DNA from: Moniliophthora roreri
Lineage: Eukaryota > Basidiomycota > Agaricomycetes > Agaricales > Marasmiaceae
Assembly: GCA_001466705.2 (NCBI GenBank)
Contig: LATX02000193.1
Location: 496,001-560,000 of the forward strand
Length of the DNA stretch: 64,000 nucleotides
Direction: 5' to 3'
Below the pieces are notes generated by a model. It worked only from the letters and a program-made list of their open reading frames with translations. It had not been told where the DNA came from and did not search any database. Position numbers and translations under genes: made by a program. Shown here one piece after another: positions 1-11,255 of the stretch; the stretch's first letter is position 1; each line of letters opens with the position of its first letter.

Positions 1-1
1 G

Positions 2-2275
2 TACTCGTCTAATTCAGTTGATCGAACCTTACAATCAACCAATGGAATCTTATCTATTCCTTTTACTGGTATTAATCGACCACGATCGGATAATGATGAT
101 GACGGTCATCAAAATCACGATCAAGGGGGAGGAAATGATGATGATGACGATCATCCTGATTTCCCTCAACCTAATAATCCCAACGGAGGTAATGATCCTG
201 TGGATCATCATTATAACCAGAATGATGGTGTGGATCAATCACGACCTAAAAATACTGCACCGCCGCAAAACCCAATAGACCCTGAAATAAATAATATAAA
301 CAGGAGAATGCAACGAAGGGTACAGATGTTTGACCCAAGTCAACATCAACAAAGTCATCCTAAAAGACAGACTCGTGTACCACAGCGGTATGGAGACGCA
401 ATGGGTCGTATGCCTATCCGAGATAGACTACGTCTACGTACATATAACAACTTACCTGATTCTAATGATCAAGGTGATAGTCCTGATCAAGAATTCATAC
501 AAGGTAGTAGTCGTGACCATGAGCAGGATATTCCACCTGCTGAACATCAAATACAACAGTCAAATGAGGATGAAATGGAACAAGATCATAATGATATAGA
601 AATTGATCGAACTCCACCTCAGACTGATGATGAAATGGTCAATTATGTACAAATTCTTTCTCAGGAAGGGGGAGTTCGTTACCTTGATTACATTATGGCA
701 TCAGCATTGTCGATTGACAACGTACGTCAATGGCAATACAAAGACATTCTAACTCTGTCAAAAGACGAACAGAAGAAATGGATGGCTGCATGTCATGACG
801 AACTCAAATCACTACAAGAACGTAACGTTTACAAACTTGTAGATTTACCTCAAGGTCGAAAAGCGATAAAATCCAGATGGGTTTTTGACGTCAAAACAGA
901 TGGCCGTTATAAGGCACGACTTGTAGCAAAAGGTTTCTCACAAGTCGAAGGAATAGATTATGACGAATTGTTCTCTCCTGTAGTACACTTTGAAACTGTT
1001 CGCGTATTACTTGCACTAGCCGCTCTTGAGGATTGGGATATCCAAGCGCTAGATGTCAAAACAGCCTTTCTCTATGGCGAACTTGACAAGGAGATTTACA
1101 TGGAACAACCACAAGGATTCGTCAAAGGTTCAAATAAAGTTTGGTTATTACGCCGTGCATTATATGGTTTAAAACAAGCCTCTTTATCATGGTGGTACCA
1201 ATGCACTAAATCCATGGCTAAGCTAGGATTTAAGCGCTGTATATCAGATGCTGGTGTATATTACTTTATATGTGGAAATGATATAATCATTGCCATTGTA
1301 TATGTAGATGATGCGATTTTCATGGGTTCAAATTCTAGCCTTCTTCATTCAAAGAAGAAAGAATTCATGAAAATATGGGAATGTAGAGATTTAGGCGAAC
1401 CAAGAGAATTCCTACAAATGCGGATTACTCGAGATCGAAAGTGACGTACTCTATCACTTGATCAAAGTGACTATCTCGAGAAAATCATTAAACGCTTTGG
1501 TATGGAAAACGCCAATCCTACCCGCACTCCATTACCTGCCGGTTACAAACCTACGGCTAATAAAGGAGAAGCGAACTCTACAATTAGATCCCAATTCCAA
1601 TCAGTGATCGGATTACTTTTATATCTATGCTTAGGTACCCGACCAGATATTACCTTCCCGGTAATCAAACTTTCGCAATATGGGACAAATCCTACTCAGG
1701 AGCATCTCAACAAAGCGAAGTACATCATTCGATACCTAATCGGAACCCGCAAATATTCTCTTACTTACAAAGATAAGCAAGGAGAACAAGGTTTCATAGC
1801 ATATGCCGATTCTGACTGGGCTACAGATTAAGATACTAGAGTCTCACAAACAGGTTATCTCATTAACTTCGCTTGTGCTCCAGTCTTCTGGGTTTCACAA
1901 AAACAGAAATCCGTAGCATTATCCAGTACTGAAGCCAAATACATGGCTCTATCTGACTGTGCTAGACAGATCAAATGGATAATAAACCTATTCTCTGAAA
2001 TCGAATATCCTATAGCAAAACTACCATTGCTTAGTGATAATCAAGGTGCTATATTCATCAGTAAAAATCAAGTTACTGAAAAACGAATAAAGCACATTGA
2101 TATTAAATATCACCATATTCGAGAATGCGTTGCCAAGAAGAAAGTAGAAGTATTCTTCATCCCCACAAATCAACAACCTGCGGATCTTATGACGAAGAAT
2201 CTACCTTGGGACAAATTTCAACGCCACAGAGAATTTCTCGGTCTTACATTCTTTAAGACCGATTCCTCCATATAG
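2..2275 (+). pseudogene. Ty1/copia Pol polyprotein remnant (RT and RNase H), 5' truncated by window
   Basis: The reading frame is open from base 2 and encodes the C-terminal part of a copia Pol. An Asn/Asp/Gln-rich spacer (to about 640) is followed by the copia reverse transcriptase, with KARLVAKGFSQ near 915, DVKTAFLYGEL near 1055, LYGLKQ near 1160 and the catalytic YVDD at about 1300. RNase H follows, with SSTEAKYMALSDCARQ near 1925 and HIDIKYHHIRE near 2095. Two in-frame stops, TGA at 1442-1444 and TAA at 1829-1831, interrupt the frame with no frameshift; homology continues across both, so the element cannot make an intact Pol. Gag, protease and integrase lie outside the window. The family assignment is secure; autonomy is excluded for this copy. 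Confidence 0.93.
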
Positions 2276-2317
2276 CTCAATCACTACAAAGTTTATCACA
2301 AACTTAGTGAGGGGGAG

Positions 2318-2563
2318 TGTTGAAGCACAGTACCTGTACTATACTANTGTATTGTGTCTCTCCAAGACACATTATTCTTGGATACTTCGTCTCACAAGTA
2401 TTCAGTAGCTTACATCCATAGCTTACTAGGTTTCTCCGTCTATCTACGGAACTTATCCTTTAGAGTAGTATAAAAGCAAGCATGTATGTAGCTACATTCC
2501 TTAGTTCAATTTACATTGACTACTCTGCACATCGCAACTCTACAACCCTCAAGGTTCTAAACA
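2318..2563 (+). repeat. 3' LTR of the copia element
   Basis: A purine tract (GAGGGGGAG, ending 2317) directly precedes TGTTGAAG, the expected polypurine-tract/LTR boundary. A TATAAAAG promoter box lies at 2469-2476. The end at 2563 (TCTAAACA) is chosen because TGTT and AACA are inverted termini; a few bases of uncertainty remain, since the 5' LTR is outside the window and no target duplication can be checked. The sequence has one ambiguous base (N) at 2347. Confidence 0.7.
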
Positions 2564-2633
2564 AGCTCTCGTACAAATGTGAGTTGAGCACACTCCACTG
2601 CGCTTTACGTCTCCATTCTGTCTCAACACATGA

Positions 2634-5600
2634 AGTTTGTATTCTGGAGGAAAAGCCATTGGTTTCAGGGTATATAGTGTTGTAGGCTTGCAGACAGGCC
2701 TAAAAACGAGTGTTTCGGCGCTCCGAGATCGACTCCCCATATTGTCGAGTTTCCGTCGTATGAAAATAGTTATCCTTTTGATATATCCCTCACAGTCAAA
2801 ATTATGCTTGGAAACACGTACGACTTCCCCAGACTTCTACGTCGACGTAGCGGACCTGCCGAGCTCTGAACCTGTGACCTTGGGTTGACTACGTGTGGAC
2901 CAAATTCAGCACAATGAATGAAGGAAGGTGTTGCGGATAACGGGAGATGTGGGACCGTCTCTTGTTGGTTTTGGAACCGTTATTGCACCACGTCTTGCCT
3001 ACGTACTAGTTCTGAGTAAGGTTATGTGAGGGAGAGTAGGAGCAAAGATATACCCAAAGAAATACGACTCTCAGCACCCCCGATACATCTTCCGGGCATG
3101 AAGCTCTTTCACAATGGCAGTCCAGTAGCATCCTCGACAGTTCCAAGGCCAGGATAACGTGCAAGCGCTCTTATAATAATGCAACTTTGACGCGTTCGTC
3201 ATATCCAAAAAGGTATCTTGAGGATATCGCAAAGGCCCAGGCGTGTCGATTCATAGCTGGATAGATTGCGATTCTGGACGATGGCTATGTCATATGGGTG
3301 GGTAAACGACGAGTGATGGGCGGAATGGCAGAATCGATAAGGAAGGATTCGAGAATACCTACAAGATACGACGTCAACCATGAGCCTCACTGGAAGCAAG
3401 GCGCACTCACCATGCTCAAATTCTTTAGCCAGATCGATGTGTTGGAGTCGCTATTGTGGTTTAGGGAACATTCGTTTCATTTGAAGGTGCGTGGATGTTG
3501 AGATTTCTGAGGCAGTCATAGAATAGAAGACCGACATGGTGATGAGTGAAACATTTTTGGCGTTTGCCACCATGCTAGAAAGACATCCACCATCTCTCAT
3601 TTCTGAGTCCAAACACTTTCTCTAACAACACTGAGCCTAAATGCCACGCGCTGCTCATATCCCAGAACCAAGTGATAGTCCCCTCATTCGTTCCTGTTAG
3701 ATTATCTGACTCTTCGCAGCCCCCACTCAATCAGAAAACCCGTGTCCAGTGCCTATCAACTCCCGAATCCATCTTGGCACGAAACGAACCCTGGAATCAG
3801 AAGCATACTCATCGGCAGTGGTCACGATGAACAGGGATTGGGTTGATTCAGAACGAGTGCGATGGGGACCCTGATTGGATGGTTAAGGGAGAAGATTCTC
3901 GCTTCCTTTGCCAAAACTACCATTGCGTACCTCATAGCCCTCTACGCAGCCTCAAACGTCTCGTCGTGCTCCTCTCTCCCTGATATTAGACATGCTTCCC
4001 TTCTCCCGTGGGCTCCCAAACCACCTTTACCAGACTACTCCCGCCTATACCAAGGCATCCTAAATGCGAGATGTTACGCCTTCCTTGGGAATACAATACG
4101 CCCGCAGAGAGGAGATTAACGAACGCAAGCCCCTGGAAAAATAGATTGCGAATTACAACGATGCAGGTAATCCATCGTGGATGGATGTAAGGTTACAGAG
4201 CGATGGAAGCAGCAATTGGGCATGTTCTTTTTTTTAGTCCTCTGCTAGCCATCTCAAACCCAAATTGCTCACAGGTATATACCGAGTCATGGATTGAAGA
4301 TCTTAGAGACTAGTTCCCGAGTCCACGATGATAGGGAATCGAACGCGAGATGGATTTCTGTTACCTCATCTCCTGTATTCAGCTTGGCATGAAACGAACT
4401 TATCGGCGGTGTTCACAATGAATAGGATTGGGTATAGGGCTGGGTTGATTCAGAACAAGTGTGACGAGGACCCGATATGGTCCAGTGGATGGAAAACAGG
4501 GGAGACTCTGACTTTTTTTGCCAAAACCACCGCTTCACACCTCGCAGTTCCCTACGCATCAGCCTCGAACGCCTCGTCGTACTCCTCTCTCCTGATTCCA
4601 GACGCCATTCTCTTCTCCCTCCGTCCCAAAACCACTTTTACCAGACTACTCCCACCTATACTAGGACATCCCGAATGTGAGACGTTACACCAGCCTTGGG
4701 AACACAACACCTATATGCCCGCGAAAAGGAGATTGTATAACGAACACAAGCCCCTGGAAAAGTAGATTGCGAATTACGATGATGTGGATAATATATCATG
4801 GATGATAACAAGTTATAGGATGACGAATGCAGCAATTAGGTATGTTATTCTCTTTTTTAGTCCTTCACTAGCCACCTCAGATTGCTCACAGGTATATACC
4901 GAGTCGTGGATTGAGACGATAGAAACTAGTTCCCGAGTCCGCGCTGATAGGAAATTGAACATGGGATGCATTTCCGTTACTTCCATACCCGCCATCTCGC
5001 CGCTACTAGGTCCATCGTACGAAACTCGCTTGAACCCACAAAACCTCGAGCCTCATGCGCTGGTTCGATCGTTCAAATACCAGAATGGAGTATCACGTAT
5101 TCAAAGTGAAGAGTTCTCGCTCCTCCTATTACTTATCTGACTTTTTTTCTTCAGAGCCATCATTATCGAATTGGAACAACCGCGTTCAGCGCCTCTCAGC
5201 ATCCGATGAGATCCGGGCATTTAGAGAGATCGCGACTACGAACCCTATGGACAGCGGCAACACTACTTTTGCCGATACCTTCCTTGCTAAAATCGCTATC
5301 GTCGCGTTGCCTCATTCCAACTCACCCAGATGGTGCCGTGGGTGTTCTGTGCACGGTGCGATTGAGAAGCACCGAGTTTCAGTAACGCAAGAAGAATGAA
5401 TGAGAGGTGCAGCTGCCAGGACCGGGCTACCGTTAGCCGACTTCCAAACTATGAAATACACCCTAGAATCCATAGCATTCACTTCCTTCCCTGCCGTCGT
5501 TATCACATTCAAGTCTGTATTTTCCTCGTGCGGACCATCAGAACGATTAGTGCCACAAAGTCCCGGCATCCTCAACACCATATCTTTTCCTGGCCTAACG

Positions 5601-5915
5601 TCGCCTCTGGAAGAGAGTCACCTAGAGGTGCTTTCGAAGATATGCACTGCGGCTTGGCGATTGAGGGATGCATCAGGTGGAGCGGAAGGAAATGGTCTTT
5701 CTTTCGGATGCCTGTGGAAGTGCATGGGCAATCTATTGCTAACACAACGTGTTTGTGCGTCTATGGCTGGTCCTCCCAGCCTCAGCCAAGGAGTCTCCAA
5801 GGCTGTCTGGTACATAGCTTGGGTCAAGGGAATATACGTCTGGGGCGGTGCTGTGACAGGCTCACTTACATTTTTAACATAGGGCATCATTTTGACCTTG
5901 ATGACTTTGCACACA
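2634..5915 (-). repeat. Repeat family copy A (unrecognised spliced unit, degenerate)
   Basis: This is one of five diverged copies of a long unit (the others begin near 11256, 14517, 17140 and 21633). Landmarks shared by all are GGCGCTCCGAG near 2718, the CAAATTCAGC block near 2899, the TTCCAAGGCCAGGATAA block near 3140 and the CTCACCATGCTCAA block near 3407. On the minus strand several segments end in good splice donors (for example the exon reading AEELEHG in other copies, followed by GTGAGT), and a frame containing LELSRxLLDCH stays open in every copy, which suggests an old multi-exon minus-strand gene. Copy A also carries a partial internal duplication (about 3780-4180 against 4370-4760). 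The strand of the 5150-5900 part is ambiguous. I do not recognise the product. Confidence 0.6.
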
Positions 5916-6827
5916 GGTCTTATTACACAAGATCAGGTTGGGCATTGAATGATTTATTATGTGTTTCGCTATTATCTACCTATACTTGTGTAGTAGGAGA
6001 CAGTTGCAATCAGTGTCTATCAAAGAACAAGTTTAGCCATTATCGTATTGTCAAGGGCAACAGGCAATGTCCTTTTCTGGGTATTTTGTTGTTTCACTCA
6101 TACGGAACCTAGGTGCCTCCTTCTGTGTGCTGCTGGACATACCAAGGCATGTGGGTGTAATCAAACATTCGAACATTTGGAAACTGAGGACTTGAACCTT
6201 TCTCCTGCATGCAATGGTTAATATCAAAGGAACTTGTGTACTTGCTGATATTGTTCATCCAATGAAAGCCGTTGCAGAGATGTACCACAAATTGAATTCT
6301 GCTTCATGGACATGAGTTGGTCAGAAATGGTGGTGAAAGAGAGAAGGGAACATACCATGCCTAGCGATGGAGATCCTCATCATTTGACCAATGCTTGCTA
6401 TCTTACTGAGGAAGCTACCAAGCTCGAGGCCTGAGGTCGAGTAGAATTGGTTGCATCATGTGCAGAGTCATTTATCTTGTTTTTAGCCAAGCCAAGTTGA
6501 GATCTCTGCAATTGTACCTGGAGTATTTGGGAGTGGACATGGAAAAATGTATATTGCAGTCATAGGTACACCTAATAAAAGTATGAGTGCTGCACAAAAA
6601 GCTGTGAAGAGGATGCACCAAACTATCACCCCAAGTTCTGACTATCCACAAATCTTTCTTCAGTCTCCTCAAGTTTTGCATCAAGATACTGGACAACAGA
6701 ATTGGGAGAGTTGGAAAAAGGGCCAAGTGACAGAACAATAAGTGCTCAACATCCAACATTCAATATTCAATGTCTGTGCTATACAGTGAGAAATGAGTGA
6801 TTGAGTCTGCTTACAGGAGACTAATTA
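5916..6827. other. AT-richer stretch without recognised gene
   Basis: Base composition shifts to AT-richer than the flanking repeat copies. No reading frame longer than about 95 codons looks protein-like and no repeat boundary is evident. It may be the distal flank of the NLR pseudogene further right. Confidence 0.5.
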
Positions 6828-7339
6828 AGGCTTTGTTCAGATACTCTGATGCAGCCTGTTTCTTATTGTTTCTGTAAAATATTTCTTAAATTAGAAGTAA
6901 CATTTCTTGCATTTCTCTGAGAGTCCTAGCACCTGTATTTGACATCCATGATGCCCTCAGAGGCAGTATCAAGGCTGATAGCCTTCTGCTAATTTATGGC
7001 AGCTGTCACAGCCTATTTTGTTCACATAACCATTATTATAATGGCACTCTATGCTTCACCATTTTACTGGAGGCACAACTTGGCTCTTACTGGTGAAACA
7101 TGGGTACAAGAACTCATTGATGGACACCCTGACCACATTAGAAATGAACTGGGGATGTGAGCACAGTTACAAGCTTTACAGTTTTCTGGGTGCCCATGAA
7201 CAGAAAATAGGCAACAGAGGTTCACAATTACAAGACAGTGCAGCTCTCATAGAAACACAAGAAATGCTACTTCTAATTTAGGAAATATTTTACAAAAACA
7301 CTGTGAAACAGGCCACACCAGAGTATCTGAACAAAGCCT
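6828..7339. mobile_element. MITE with long terminal inverted repeats (Tourist/PIF-Harbinger-like)
   Basis: The left end, GGCTTTGTTCAGATACTCTG (from 6829), is repeated inverted at the right end (to 7338). The inverted similarity continues inward for roughly 75 bp with a few mismatches (AAATATTT and TTAGAAGTA on both sides). No transposase frame lies inside the 510 bp. Flanks are TAA on the left and TAG on the right, near a 3-bp TAA-type duplication. The terminal sequence resembles Tourist-type MITEs, so I place it there tentatively. Confidence 0.7.
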
Positions 7340-7894
7340 AGCATCCATGGTTCTCATAGTCTTCTTTTTTTTTCTGGTCTGTACCTGCACCTCAGTTTCT
7401 TTTTTTAATATTGCACCCCTTTTTATTGTAGGTAGTAGTATTAAGGTACATGTAACATCGTTTGAGGGTAATGTCACATGTGATTCTGAACATTATTTCT
7501 CATTATTTCTCACTCCACTCAAAGGAGGAAAAAAACTGGCTCTGGGGATTTCCTGAGAACAGTATATTCTATCTATCCCCAGTTGCCTTTTTGCTCTAAA
7601 GTTGCTGTGGAAAGAGAAATAAAGCAAGAGGGTGCATGTGACATACTCCCAAACTGTTTTATGTGTACCTTATTTCTATCCTGCTGTGGTTATGTGCTTA
7701 GAATTGATCAGTCAAGTGCAAAAAGCCATTTTGAAAAGGTGCACCACAAGTACTTGAATAAATATTGATAGCCAGGTCCCCAGGACTTGAGATAGGCCCA
7801 ACACACTACTATGGCTACTTGCTCTGGCTCTTTAGATTTTTTTATCCTCTGCTATCTAAAATCTGAAAAATAACAGACTCTACTGGCTATATTT
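7340..7894. other. No gene recognised; 3' flank of the NLR pseudogene
   Basis: This AT-rich sequence has homopolymer T runs and no convincing reading frame. It lies downstream of the inferred stop of the minus-strand NLR pseudogene and may be its former 3' UTR. Confidence 0.4.
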
Positions 7895-10800
7895 TTACCA
7901 CCAACATTCTATTGCTTGCACCTGCTCAATAAGAGGAGCAGTTTGTGTTACAGTCGGACACGAACAGACTATCTTTTTCCTTCTCTATTTCTTGCTTTGA
8001 CACTTTAGCGCCTTCGAGCGCTAATATTCTCTTTTTACCTATGCTTCTCATTAACATCTGGACACTTCCACTTTCCCAGCCCCCTTTTCCGACTTCATGC
8101 CTTCCTCTCTATTTAAGATGTCATCACTATGTCATTCACGACATCAGTATGATATCATTATTCTATTCGATTCTTTCCCCTTCTATTTATGATCCGACAT
8201 CATCTGTGACATCGGTTATTGTATCATTATATCTATTTTCATTTCTTCGACATCATTTCTGATGTCATTCTCTTATTTACCATGTCATCAAAGGTACATT
8301 CTGTTTACTAAACAAACGATGTCGATCTAGCAGTTTGTATACAAACTAGTAGCTACAATCGTTGTATAAGTAGATAGTTTGAAGGTCTAAGCTACCTTAG
8401 CTTGACCTAGTTAAACCTTTGGACATCTTGCTCACTCTGACCGAACTCTGAGAACTTTAGCGCGAGCTGAAGAACTCAAAACTCGAACTTGGCCCTTTTG
8501 ACAACTTAGCGCCGCTACGTCATAGTGGTTGTTGAGTTGTTGTCGTTGCTGCGCAAGTAACGTAACAGTTTGAGAGGCATATTCTGATGGAAATGACTGG
8601 ATTGAAATGTCAGTACACAAGTAATGCCAAAGGTTTTGTGTAGTATTCAACATACCTGGAGCCATTTCAATAATCTATTTTGATACTGCTTGGCTTCAAT
8701 AAGAGAAAGAAGTGATAGAAGTGGCTCTAGGAGCTCTGGACAGGGACCAAGAATGTTGAACCATCTAAGGAGGTAGACATTGAAATACCCAGCTTCATTA
8801 TAATCCAATGGCCATCTTTCAACATTGTGCATTAAAATCCCCACTAGCTTCCTGGTTGCTACCAAGACTTGAACATGATATACATGATCACCAAAGCTTG
8901 AGTGAGAACATGGGAAAGCCAAGCATGAAGAGCCCTCCTTTGTTTCAGAACAACCACAACTAGTTCCAATAGAAACCAACTAGAAGTGTTTCTGGTGAAA
9001 GAAATCTGACATTTTGGTCAGAGTTTCTGGAGGGATGGAGAGCTCCTCAAAGAGGACATCCTCCTCAGTATCATCAAAGTAGACCAAACCCAATTTAAAA
9101 GCAGTAGCTTCCAGAACTTGTGAAGCTACTTCATCAGGAATGTCTGAATGTACACTGAAACTTAAACACCAAGCATTGGAGATGTAGTGTTTAATGTCAG
9201 CAGGCATGTTAGACTCTATCTACAAGACTGTTTTAAGTTGGGAGCCATCTATCATACTACTACAGAGCACACACCTCTAAGTGGTCCCATAGTTCTTTAT
9301 TGGCATGGAAGAACTGCTGTACTTCCTCATGGTTCTTCTGATTATTATGTAGATAGTTTGCAATATGTCTTCCAAGTTTTCCTGTGAAATTGACACTTTG
9401 AAGAGCCTCCAAAACACTGGCATTAAAGTTGCTTTCTGAGCAATGGTATTCCCATTGAAACCATGCATAATCAAGAACTGTGCTTCTGTGACAATCCTCA
9501 TCAGTATGCTATAATTTTTCTTCTGGTTGAATACATACTGTGCATCAGATAAACTATCTTCATCAATTTGAGAGTAGTGATCAATAACATGAAGGAGTTG
9601 GGTGGCAAGGAGACTATGCTGAGCACACTTATCTCCTGGAAAGAAATCCTTAGACTATGTAGGATCACATAGAAAATCACCAAATGATGCATGAAGGATG
9701 CAGATCTCCTGATCATGTTGACCAATTTTAAGAATGGAGTGCATTCCCCACAAGGTTGAGATGACCTCTCCATCATGTAGCATCAGCAGTGCTTCAATGT
9801 TTTCTGGAGTTGTGTCCAAGCCATATATAGTTGGTGGCAAGACAATGACCCAAATGACATTTTGAAGCTTTGAGTGCTGAGGGCAGGATGAAAGGATCTG
9901 ATGGTAAAGTGTATCTAGATCATGGAAGGGTGACCTTGACTCTGGATCTAGATCCAACTGGGGTTCAGGGTGGAGAATAGTCTCCAACTGTGCACAGGGA
10001 TTGCAGTATTCATTATCAATGAACTTGATGACTGTGGCAGCATAGATAAACTGCCCAGATGCCTTCTGTACAAGTTCACCAACAACACCAGGAGCAGGCC
10101 ATGGAACCGGAAATGGAATATGTTGAAAAGCATGCTTTGCATGGATCCGTTGGAACTCCTTGATAAGGAAGGTACTGATATCATGGCCAGGGCTGAATGT
10201 GTCATCCAGAACAATGTGATGCAGATATGGGCAAAGAGCATCAATGTTGAGGATTTCATGGATGGGTGGTTCTGGCCTGCTGCATATGAGGATACGTAGT
10301 CGGATTTTTTGTATGAGGGTTCCAAGAATAGAAAGGATACGTTGTTGTTCCCGACTGCCATCACATTCATCCAAGCCATCAATGACAATAAGCCACGGGA
10401 AACAAAGCAGTTCTGCAAGCAACCCGCAAGGTTCAGCAATGAGCTTCTCATACTGCTCCTCAAGTGATGCTTGCAGGATAGTTGGATTGCTCCTGAGAGC
10501 CTGCTCAATTAATGGCTGGAGTTCTGGAATAGAGGCTGCCAATGCATGGGAAATGGTCAAGAATAATGACTTGGGGTTGTTATGCTTTGGATCTCCTCGT
10601 GAAAAGAAGAAACTGGACAGCAGAAATCCTTCACGCTGCCCTGTTTCTGCAATGGTTTGGGCAATGGCTGATTTGCCTGCTCCAGCAGGACCATATAGCC
10701 ACAATATACCGTCCCACCAAGAAGTGCTATAGACCCATTTATGAATCATCCTCAAAACTTTTTGACGGGTGTTTGGATGGCATTTTGGGGGTGGATAGCG

Positions 10801-10976
10801 CATTTCTGAATTGTGACTGGCACCAACGTCTTTGATAGCGTCCCAAAGATCACGCAGAGCTGTAAAATGTCAACACTGAAACAACTGCACAAAAAAGGCC
10901 ACGTACGATCGCTGTTATGACCCGCGATATTGAACTGTCCACCGTCTATCCTAAAGCTATGGGAGTTTGCAAACAT
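7895..10976 (-). pseudogene. NACHT-domain NLR-like NTPase, inactivated
   Basis: This minus-strand gene resembles the NACHT/NLR proteins abundant in mushrooms. The start ATG at 10976 (in-frame stop just upstream) opens a short exon with the SFRIDGGQFN-type motif, then an intron at 10860-10906. The long exon carries Walker A GPAGAGKSAIAQ (about 10680), an SSFFFSRGD segment and Walker B LIVIDGLDECDG (about 10390). The NACHT part is open to 9658. The same frame then continues 1 kb further, broken by four in-frame TAG codons (9655-9657, 9277-9279, 9220-9222, 8980-8982) without any frameshift. An intron at 8597-8655 leads to a last exon reading SFPSEYASQT, which is split by a solo LTR (7946-8567) and resumes to a TAA at 7895-7897. 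NACHT proteins act as nucleotide-switch receptors in fungal non-self recognition. This copy is dead unless truncated at 9655. Confidence 0.88.
7946..8567. mobile_element. Solo LTR (622 bp) with 5-bp target duplication
   Basis: The element runs from TGTTAC to GTAACA and is flanked by a perfect direct repeat, GTTTG, at 7941-7945 and 8568-8572. It has no coding capacity. A TATA-like TTGTATAAG lies near 8363. Removing the element and one GTTTG restores a continuous exon of the NLR pseudogene, which independently confirms both boundaries. The 5-bp duplication and TG...CA ends fit an LTR retrotransposon reduced by LTR-LTR recombination; whether the parent was Ty3/gypsy or copia cannot be told. Confidence 0.9.
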
Positions 10977-11255
10977 TGATTCAAGCTGCTCGACTGGCAC
11001 TCAGATGTAGAGGTTGAGGGAGATGATGAGGGACGAGGGTAAAGATCTGTTAGCAGACTATTGAGTGCTTGTATGGGGATGTCAGTTCCACAAGAACAGC
11101 CTCATGGCGTTAATCTGGACAGATCCGTCCCATGGCCGTTGCCACTGGTGCACACAGAATGGAAGACGTGAATGTATCTCTCGTACTCAAATATAATGAA
11201 GTACTCCTATTCGGAACATAGAAAGCTAAAGTATTGTTAGCAAAAGATGTTCAGC

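Noticed and set aside
5396..6112. A 238-codon plus-strand frame in repeat copy A
   Set aside because: The matching part of copy C is interrupted, and the frame competes with conserved readings on the other strand; not supportable as a gene.
8980..9657. TAG as a reassigned sense codon in the NLR
   Set aside because: One pseudogene with an LTR insertion is poor evidence for recoding, and other genes in the window (for example the hydrophobin-like gene and the GTPase) end naturally in TAG.
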